Positions 10,352-15,467 of a DNA stretch of 15,467 nucleotides are shown piece after piece; position 1 is the first letter of the stretch; the number at the start of each line of letters is the position of its first letter. The position numbers and the translations under genes are program-made. The notes beneath the pieces were generated by a model that saw only the letters and a program-made list of their open reading frames with translations, was not told the origin of the DNA and searched no databases. The DNA is taken from positions 1 through 15,467 of the forward strand of contig SYDY01000082.1 in the NCBI GenBank assembly GCA_005801425.1. Reading direction: 5' to 3'. Origin of the DNA: Bdellovibrionales bacterium. Its GTDB lineage: Bacteria; Myxococcota; XYA12-FULL-58-9; SYDY01.

Positions 10352-10956
10352 AATCGTATTTCCCTTTGCACTTCGTTCCATGCTGCTTTACATAAATCAT
10401 CAACCCATTGTTCATACACCCAGCTGCCAGCGAGTACATCGTCAGTGTACTGTCCTAAACCCGTTTCAAGCGCAACCACATGTTCAATGTGCTGCAACAT
10501 CGTTTCTGCATATTCTTGCGTTGTTGGAATATATTTTGCGATCCGCGATGTATCGATGGGGGTCACGCCACCCAAGTGACTCGCCAAGACAGCCGCTGTC
10601 ACGCGTAAAACATTATCCCATGGTTCCTGCACAGTCATCATACGTTCCGAACATTGTGCATGAATGATCACCGGCGCATCGCCAGCACCAAGCATACGCA
10701 TCATTCTCGCCCACAGAACACGTAACGCCTTAATTTTTGCAGCTTGCATTAATGGATCTTGTGCAAGCGACATGCGCACCGTCATGCGTTGCATGACATC
10801 ATGCGCAGACATGCCATGCTTTTTCATTTCATCACACAAAGCAAAAGCATGATTGATAGACCAAGCAATTTCCTGCGCAATCGTTGCGCCTTCTTCATGC
10901 CACGCCGTTGCATCAATCGTAAAACTGGGCGGCCCAACAATAGCTTGTTGCTTCAT
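10348..10956 (-). CDS. Methylmalonyl-CoA mutase-like half-barrel protein, shortened MutA (non-catalytic) subunit candidate
   Basis: 202 residues that align by eye, almost end to end, with MutB residues ~180-390, the C-terminal half of the substrate TIM barrel. For example [15 protein letters not shown] matches Mut[16 protein letters not shown], and [20 protein letters not shown] matches the [12 protein letters not shown]...YNN stretch. The catalytic His of GYHMQEAG falls on Ala (region [10 protein letters not shown]), and there is no B12 domain, so it cannot be a mutase alone. Its position just before mutB, with a 4-bp GTGA overlap, is that of mutA, which encodes the non-catalytic subunit of heterodimeric mutases; that subunit normally has ~600 residues. 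I see no leftover coding sequence upstream: the previous gene ends 18 bp away with its own complete reading frame. The ATG has AAGG about eight bases upstream. The half-barrel homology is clear. The role as a scaffold or partner of MutB is inferred. Confidence 0.85.
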   Translation of the reverse strand: MKQQAIVGPPSFTIDATAWHEEGATIAQEIAWSINHAFALCDEMKKHGMSAHDVMQRMTVRMSLAQDPLMQAAKIKALRVLWARMMRMLGAGDAPVIIHAQCSERMMTVQEPWDNVLRVTAAVLASHLGGVTPIDTSRIAKYIPTTQEYAETMLQHIEHVVALETGLGQYTDDVLAGSWVYEQWVDDLCKAAWNEVQREIRL

Positions 10957-10974
10957 CGCGCGACCTTACCATGG

Positions 10975-11499
10975 TCACAATCCCATTTCATCAAGTCGAC
11001 GTTGCAATATTGCACGATTAACAACATCTTTTTCCGTCGCCAAATGGACTTTGGCCATAGATTTAGCCTCTGGGATCCGCATCGCAAAGATGCATTGGAT
11101 CCCCACTTCTCTGATCCGTGGTTCTGCATCGGCCATCAGTGTTAACAGAAAGGCCTTCAACCGCTCAAGATCACGACTCCGTGCCATGGCTTGGGCATAA
11201 GCCGCTTGGATTTGAAGATCCAGCTCAGGCCAAACACGGGCTTCACGCCAAAGCGCTTCTGTGGTTGCATCGGGACGTACCCCCAGCAATGCAATCGCAC
11301 GCCCACGTGTAAAAACACGCACCGATGTATCCCGAGCCACATCACGCAATGCTTTCAGTTGTTCATCATCCAAGGATTTTAGCACCGCTGGCGCAACGGG
11401 ATGATGTCCAGCAATCAATGCCATCACATCATCACGTGCAGAAGCCTGAGCAACCATCGCAGGAAACACGCCCAAACAGATCATTATCAATAAACGCAT
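10975..11499 (-). CDS. Small secreted HEAT-repeat-like protein of unknown function
   Basis: 174 residues. A Sec signal peptide (hydrophobic residues 3-17, cleavage probably after ASA at 19-21) predicts export to the periplasm. The mature part is all-helical in character, with repeating Leu/Ala-rich amphipathic segments such as LKALRDVARDTSVRVFTRGR and LLTLMADAEPRIREVGIQCI. This resembles two to four degenerate HEAT repeats, a protein-binding fold. No catalytic motif is visible. The ATG follows a good RBS (GGGAG, six-base spacer). The gene starts only 11 bp after the metzincin lipoprotein and ends 18 bp before the mutase half-barrel gene, so it is almost certainly cotranscribed with both. A partnership with the adjacent exported protease is a guess from position. 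Confidence 0.8.
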   Translation of the reverse strand: MRLLIMICLGVFPAMVAQASARDDVMALIAGHHPVAPAVLKSLDDEQLKALRDVARDTSVRVFTRGRAIALLGVRPDATTEALWREARVWPELDLQIQAAYAQAMARSRDLERLKAFLLTLMADAEPRIREVGIQCIFAMRIPEAKSMAKVHLATEKDVVNRAILQRRLDEMGL

Positions 11500-11505
11500 G
11501 GTTTA

Positions 11506-11510
11506 CTCCC
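11506..11510 (-). promoter_or_regulatory. Ribosome binding site of the HEAT-like gene
   Basis: GGGAG on the reverse strand, six bases before ATG 11499 and immediately after the protease stop codon at 11513-11511. This supports the chosen start and fits reinitiation or coupled translation of the two genes. Confidence 0.65.
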
Positions 11511-12818
11511 TCATTTAACCAATGGATTGTTGCGCATTACAAAGCCTTGTCCCGGACTCAGGCTTATGGTGGTCCCTGCGGTATAATTCATGAGATTTGC
11601 CCCCGCACCGGCTTCTGTATCAGGTGTATCGGCGATATTGTCGTAAACACCCACACCCCCCAGCATCATGCGATTCTCTTGGGTATGATACAGCCCGAGA
11701 AAATGACCCGACTCATGGGCCATCACCACCGCCGTTGTTGTAGGATCCTGCGCAAACATCGCAAGGGACACGGCCACACCTGAATGCGTCGTTCCTTTCG
11801 CAAGTGCCATCCCAGGAATACCGCCAGAAATGCCACCTATATATTGCCCCATGTCAAATTGACCGAAGATCATGCATTGAAAATGATCCACAAAAAACAA
11901 ATGCAAACCCGTATGTTCGGTATCGCTGCTGTGCTTTAAAAGTTTGTCCAGATCCCCACCAGCGCATGTTCCCTCTGGCAAAATAATCGTTCGTAAACTT
12001 GGATCATTCAAATCCACATAATGAATATCACCCAAAGTAACGCCCACAGAACCATAGGCATCACGCATCACCTTCAAAGCATCTTGCAAGGTCCGATCAG
12101 TTTTTGCATTGGCAGCCGTCAAGCCACGTGCCCCCGTAAAATGTAACACCAAATCAAGCGACCCTTTGGTTTTGACTTCCTTTGCACGCCGTACCAACAA
12201 AGCAATGTAAAGCGGTTTATCCACAGCCTGCAAAGCGCCTGTTTGCATATCCACAGCATACGCACCAAATTTAACATGATACGTCCCTTCCCCAAACTTC
12301 ACTTCCGGCGAATTGGGAACCAACCAAGCCCCTGTCGTCACCGATGGAATGATCCTATTCTTGCTATAAAATTGCCCTGGAAATGGCCCCGCGACTTCGC
12401 TAACGCCTGACGACGGCGCAACATCATCAACGATCACACCGCTCGGTCCATCCACACGCTTCAGAATGACACTGGCACCATTATGCCCATAAACATAAAA
12501 CATGGCGCTTCGCACATCGGCGGGAAACACCACCGAGACTTCTGCACTTTCCCCATCCTTGACTGACACGGGACCTATTCTAATCATCCCAACATCATCG
12601 GGAATATTCCCCGGCAACATATCCCCATAGGGCGGAAGCTCTGATGGCGCGATGGCCGATCCAGCATCGGCAACATGCACAGTGACATCATCATGGTGAT
12701 CCACCGGATCCTGTGATGGATTATTTCCCGTCGCGTGATCGCCGTCACTACACCCCCAGCTGAACACTGCCCAGAATACAGTAATGCACCCAAACTGCCG
12801 CCCCCAGGTCACACGCAC
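11511..12818 (-). CDS. Metzincin zinc metalloprotease, predicted lipoprotein (M43 pappalysin-like)
   Basis: 435 residues, predicted to be an exported zinc endopeptidase. The N-terminus has a short hydrophobic segment (ITVFWAVF) followed by SWGC, a non-canonical lipobox that would lipidate Cys23. A polar Asp/His-rich linker follows, then a probable beta-rich domain (~75-210). The catalytic domain carries AHESGHFLGLYHTQE, i.e. HExxHxxGxxH with zinc ligands His368, His372 and His378 and catalytic Glu369. ADTPDT and a Met-turn NLMNYT (Met410) follow. The DTP element and Met-turn resemble M43 (pappalysin/cytophagalysin), but the family assignment is from motifs only. C285 and C315 are the only mature cysteines apart from the lipid anchor and could form a disulfide. 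The GTG start has AAGGGGG five bases upstream. First gene of the leftward operon, divergent from the gltS-like gene. Its substrate is unknown and its link with the B12 enzymes downstream is unexplained. Confidence 0.87.
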   Translation of the reverse strand: MRVTWGRQFGCITVFWAVFSWGCSDGDHATGNNPSQDPVDHHDDVTVHVADAGSAIAPSELPPYGDMLPGNIPDDVGMIRIGPVSVKDGESAEVSVVFPADVRSAMFYVYGHNGASVILKRVDGPSGVIVDDVAPSSGVSEVAGPFPGQFYSKNRIIPSVTTGAWLVPNSPEVKFGEGTYHVKFGAYAVDMQTGALQAVDKPLYIALLVRRAKEVKTKGSLDLVLHFTGARGLTAANAKTDRTLQDALKVMRDAYGSVGVTLGDIHYVDLNDPSLRTIILPEGTCAGGDLDKLLKHSSDTEHTGLHLFFVDHFQCMIFGQFDMGQYIGGISGGIPGMALAKGTTHSGVAVSLAMFAQDPTTTAVVMAHESGHFLGLYHTQENRMMLGGVGVYDNIADTPDTEAGAGANLMNYTAGTTISLSPGQGFVMRNNPLVK

Positions 12819-12978
12819 GATGTCCCCCTTGGAGAATATGAATAAGTATGCAGAACTATGCCAAGCGTCAGCCCCTACAGCAAGCGCCGGCTGCAGTTAA
12901 ACACCGATGTTCGCTTGCGAAATCAGCACAAAGCGGGCAATGATATCCGTCTCTTTCACGCCCTCCCAGGAGCACTCC
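12819..12978. other. Divergent intergenic region between the metzincin operon and the gltS-like gene
   Basis: Holds the start regions for the leftward six-gene operon and the rightward symporter gene. Leftward, AAGGGGG at 12830-12824 is the likely RBS of the protease. A TTGGCA on the reverse strand near 12863-12858, followed by an AT-rich stretch (12851-12836), could be a promoter, but no 17-bp-spaced -10 matches well. Nothing resembling an operator or riboswitch stands out. An in-frame ATG at 12907 would extend the symporter by 24 residues; I do not favour it. Confidence 0.4.
12968..12972 (+). promoter_or_regulatory. Ribosome binding site of the gltS-like gene
   Basis: AGGAG six bases before ATG 12979. 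It decides the start: the upstream in-frame ATG at 12907 has no comparable site, and the extra 24 residues are not hydrophobic. Confidence 0.75.
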
Positions 12979-14355
12979 ATGCCCCAGCTAGAAGGCATTC
13001 AAGCCTTATTTTTTAGCACCTGCATACTTTTGGTATTCTTGCTCCTGGGTAAGCTTGTCCGTGTCAAAACCCCTTTATTGCAGAAGCTTTTTCTTCCATC
13101 GTCGATCATCGGCGGATTTATCGCGCTTGCATTTGGCCCGTTTGGTTTCAACCTTATCCCTGACTGGGCCACCGCCGCATGGGTTAAATTTCCCGGCATT
13201 CTCATCAACGTCGTTTTTGCTACGCTTTTTCTTGGCGTCACCATGCCCAAAGCCAAACAGATTTGGTCGCTAGGCGGCTCACAGCTTTGCTATGGTGCCT
13301 TGGTCGGTGTCGGCCAATATTTTGTTGCACTCATCACCCTGGCCCTATTCATCAAGCCTTTTTTCGATGTTCCTGACATCTTTGCCTGCATCGTTGAAAT
13401 CGGATTTTCAGGTGGTCACGGCACAGCGGCGGGCATGACCCCTGTTCTTGAAGAATTGGGATTTGCAGCGGGTGGCGCTTTGGCGCAAATGTCCGCCACC
13501 ATAGGTCTCATCACTGCCGTTGTTGGTGGCATCATTATGGTGAATATTGGGATCCGCAAAGGATACTGCGCATCTATTCGCCCCGATCAAGGCCTTTCCA
13601 AAAACAAGCAAACAGGTCTTATTCCCCATAACGAGCGCTATTCCATTGCAACCGCGACCGTGGCCAGCGAAGCCATCGAACCTCTCGCCTTGCATGCCGG
13701 TGTCGTTGGCGTTGCGATTCTCGTTGGCTGGGCGATGCTTTTGTGGATCCAAGCCATGTTCCCATCCATCAAAGGCTTTCCATTGTTCCCACTTGCTATG
13801 ATCGGCGGGATGTTTGTTCAGAGTGCCTGCAATAAGGTCGGTATGTCCCAGTATTTCGACCGTGGCACCTTTGAACGACTTCTTGGAATTTCTCTCGATG
13901 TCCTCGTGCTTTCAGCAGTCGCCACTTTGAAACTCGATCTTTTTGTTCAAAACATTGGTCCATTCGCAATCATCATGGCCACAGGTATTGCATGGCCTGT
14001 TTTTGCAACACTGGTTTTGGCTCCCCGTATGTTCCCCAAATTTTGGTTTGAACGCGGCATTACCGAATTTGGTATGCAAACAGGTGTTACCGCCATTGGA
14101 CTGCTTCTTTTGCGCCTTGTAGATCCCGGCTATCGCACGGGAACAGCAGATGCCTTTGGGTTTAAGCAAATGGTCTACGAACCCTTTTTAGGAGGTGGAC
14201 TTATTACCGCCATGGCGCCCGCGCTCATCATTGCCTTCGGCATTTGGCCCACAGTCCTGATTTGCGGCGCCATTATGATTGTTTGTGTCATCATTGCAGC
14301 CCTCAATGGTTGGATTAATTTACATCCCAACCGACAAGCCACACCTCTCGAATAA
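12979..14355 (+). CDS. GltS-type sodium/glutamate (carboxylate) symporter, inner membrane
   Basis: Polytopic inner-membrane protein of the ESS (glutamate:Na+ symporter) family, predicted to import glutamate or a similar anion with sodium. The 458 residues are dominated by hydrophobic helices, roughly ten to twelve, in two halves. The signature reentrant region GFSGGHGTAAGM lies in the first half (around residue 140-150). Its counterpart FGMQTGVTAIGLLLLRLVDP lies in the second. The segment ADAFGFKQMVYEPFLGGG is also typical of the longer GltS variants. It is somewhat longer than E. coli GltS (401 residues), mainly through the central cytoplasmic loop (KGYCASIRPDQG to HNERYS). The start is ATG 12979 with a clear AGGAG. 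Substrate identity cannot be read from the sequence. The following TPR gene begins 41 bp later and may share its transcript. Confidence 0.9.
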   Translation: MPQLEGIQALFFSTCILLVFLLLGKLVRVKTPLLQKLFLPSSIIGGFIALAFGPFGFNLIPDWATAAWVKFPGILINVVFATLFLGVTMPKAKQIWSLGGSQLCYGALVGVGQYFVALITLALFIKPFFDVPDIFACIVEIGFSGGHGTAAGMTPVLEELGFAAGGALAQMSATIGLITAVVGGIIMVNIGIRKGYCASIRPDQGLSKNKQTGLIPHNERYSIATATVASEAIEPLALHAGVVGVAILVGWAMLLWIQAMFPSIKGFPLFPLAMIGGMFVQSACNKVGMSQYFDRGTFERLLGISLDVLVLSAVATLKLDLFVQNIGPFAIIMATGIAWPVFATLVLAPRMFPKFWFERGITEFGMQTGVTAIGLLLLRLVDPGYRTGTADAFGFKQMVYEPFLGGGLITAMAPALIIAFGIWPTVLICGAIMIVCVIIAALNGWINLHPNRQATPLE

Positions 14356-14396
14356 GTTCCCTAGCCGACACCGTTCAGTAATGGTAATCAACGTCG

Positions 14397-15212
14397 ATGA
14401 CCGATGACCGTGAAAATTTTGACCAATCGGACGTCCACAATGGGCGTGGCATCGAATTGGCCGAGCGAGGATGGCTTGAGGAGGCCGCCAAAGAATTTCG
14501 CAAGGCCATCCAGCTTGATCCTCATTCTTCCCATGCGCGTGGAAATTTAGCGGGTGTCTTGTCTGAAAAGGGCGAGTTGCTTGATGCACTCACAGAAATC
14601 GTCGCATCGATCGTCTGCGATCCAGAGAGTCCCACAGTCCACCAGCAACTTGGTTATTTTCTATCCGCCTATGGCCGAGAGCTCGCCATGGGATCTTTCC
14701 GTACGGCTATCGAAATAGATGATAGCTCTGTCGACGCACACTTAAGTCTCGCTCTTCTTCTTGCTGAAAATGATGAAAATGATGAGGCGTTGCAGGAACT
14801 ACAAATTGCACACCAGATGGAACCATCCAACGAAGAGATCCGCCATGAAATGGGATGCTGCCTAACTGATCTCGGACGATACAGCGAAGCTATCACTATT
14901 CTTAAGTCACTTTGTAAAGAGAACCCTGAGCATCTCGATGCGTTGGTAGATCTTGCAATTGCTTACACAGCACAAGGTTTTTACGCAGAGGCAGAGAGCT
15001 CTCTCCAACGACTTCTGCGTAACGATGCTGAGCATTTCGGAGCCAACTACCACCTGGCTGCATTGTATGCTGTATGGGATAAGCACGATCTAGCTGCAAA
15101 GCATCTCAAAAAAGCCGCCGATAAAGATCCTGAAGCACTACGGGAATGGATTGAACGCGATCCGTTTTTCGATCACCTCACCGATGATCCTCGTTTTGAG
15201 CACTATCTCTGA
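14397..15212 (+). CDS. TPR-repeat protein of unknown function
   Basis: 271 residues made almost entirely of tetratricopeptide repeats. I place seven 33-34-residue units at ~12-44, 45-78, 79-111, 112-145, 146-179, 180-213 and 214-247, with the usual small/aromatic positions and terminal DP (LDPHS, CDPES, MEPSN, ENPEH, KDPEA). A C-terminal cap follows, with DPFFDHLTDDPRFEHYL, a common ending of bacterial TPR proteins. There is no signal peptide or membrane segment, so it is probably cytoplasmic, and the acidic N-terminus is likely disordered. Such proteins are protein-binding scaffolds; the partner is unknown. The start lacks an obvious Shine-Dalgarno, so the exact first codon is uncertain. It lies 41 bp after the symporter gene and is followed, after about 100 bp, by a bidirectional hairpin terminator. 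Confidence 0.85.
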   Translation: MTDDRENFDQSDVHNGRGIELAERGWLEEAAKEFRKAIQLDPHSSHARGNLAGVLSEKGELLDALTEIVASIVCDPESPTVHQQLGYFLSAYGRELAMGSFRTAIEIDDSSVDAHLSLALLLAENDENDEALQELQIAHQMEPSNEEIRHEMGCCLTDLGRYSEAITILKSLCKENPEHLDALVDLAIAYTAQGFYAEAESSLQRLLRNDAEHFGANYHLAALYAVWDKHDLAAKHLKKAADKDPEALREWIERDPFFDHLTDDPRFEHYL

Positions 15213-15308
15213 TACAGTCCTCGAAAAATAATTACTTCAATCGCTATTGGGTTCTCCGTGTGCAGTCATTGTTTTTTCTCATATGAATCATGTTGTTTCC
15301 GAATAAAA
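15213..15308. other. Spacer between the TPR gene and the rRNA terminator
   Basis: AT-rich spacer after the TPR stop codon. I see no open reading frame, tRNA or repeat in it. It simply separates two convergent transcription units. Confidence 0.5.
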
Positions 15309-15342
15309 AAAAGCCCCAAAGTACGAATACCTTGGGGCTTTT
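15309..15342 (-). terminator. Intrinsic terminator of the rRNA operon, possibly bidirectional
   Basis: An 11-bp perfect stem (AAAAGCCCCAA / TTGGGGCTTTT) has a single A-C mismatch and then GTA/TAC around a CGAA tetraloop. Read leftward it follows 5S rRNA and runs into eight T residues, the classic rho-independent form. Read rightward, after the TPR gene, the T-run is only four, so it may work as a weaker terminator in that direction too. Confidence 0.85.
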
Positions 15343-15351
15343 CAAATTAAT

Positions 15352-15467
<116 letters not shown>

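Noticed and set aside
10348-10956. Mini-mutA as a frameshifted or truncated pseudogene.
   Set aside because: No mutA remnants flank it, the frame is clean, and it has a start, an RBS and a coupled overlap. Not fully excluded without relatives.
12907-12978. N-terminal extension of the symporter from ATG 12907.
   Set aside because: The extra 24 residues are polar and unlike family members, whereas ATG 12979 has AGGAG at proper spacing.
13999-14001. Search for insertion sequences, CRISPR arrays, tRNA genes or attachment sites anywhere in the window.
   Set aside because: No transposase-like frame, no regularly spaced repeats, no cloverleaf and no flanking direct repeats were seen by eye.

Overview
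The window looks like ordinary chromosome from a Gram-negative, aerobically respiring bacterium. It carries predicted lipoproteins with signal peptides, a periplasmic MltF-type lytic transglycosylase, a GltS-type carboxylate symporter, cobalamin-dependent MetH and the 3' end of an rRNA operon. The very polar stretch after the lipoprotein cysteine, a metzincin lipoprotein and TPR/HEAT proteins remind me of Myxococcota/Bradymonadota-type (former deltaproteobacterial) genomes. That is only an impression from style, and base composition appears moderate rather than GC-rich. I see no insertion sequence, phage gene, CRISPR array, tRNA or integration scar.

Layout. 1-2101 (-): the N-terminal ~700 codons of methionine synthase metH, running off the left edge. 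2187-3980 (+): a secreted MltF-like lipoprotein, divergent from metH. 3984-12818 (-): six tightly packed genes, in transcription order metzincin lipoprotein (12818-11511), small secreted HEAT-like protein (11499-10975), a ~200-residue methylmalonyl-CoA-mutase half-barrel protein (10956-10348), catalytic methylmalonyl-CoA mutase mutB (10351 or 10381-8348), its GTPase chaperone meaB (8355-7369) and fused isobutyryl-CoA mutase icmF (7313-3984). 12979-14355 (+): a GltS-type symporter, divergent from that operon. 14397-15212 (+): a seven-repeat TPR protein. 15309-15342: a terminator hairpin. 15352-15467 (-): 5S rRNA, the last gene of an rRNA operon lying to the right.

How the genes work together. 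Three B12-dependent enzymes lie within 10 kb: MetH (methylcobalamin), MutB and IcmF (both adenosylcobalamin). MutB with MeaB would feed propionyl-CoA-derived methylmalonyl-CoA into succinyl-CoA. IcmF would interconvert isobutyryl-CoA and n-butyryl-CoA (or a similar short acyl pair). The substrate-selecting residues agree with this split: Tyr/Arg in MutB, Phe/Gln in IcmF. The likely role is catabolism of valine, other branched amino acids, odd-chain acids or short fatty acids.

The most unusual item is the 202-residue protein translationally coupled to mutB. It aligns only with the C-terminal half of the mutase TIM barrel, lacks the catalytic His and has no B12 domain. It sits where the full-length non-catalytic MutA subunit is normally encoded, and MutB itself lacks the usual N-terminal arm. 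Together they look like a reduced heterodimeric mutase. The second oddity is the lytic transglycosylase, whose solute-binding module is duplicated, with the first copy apparently missing one lobe.
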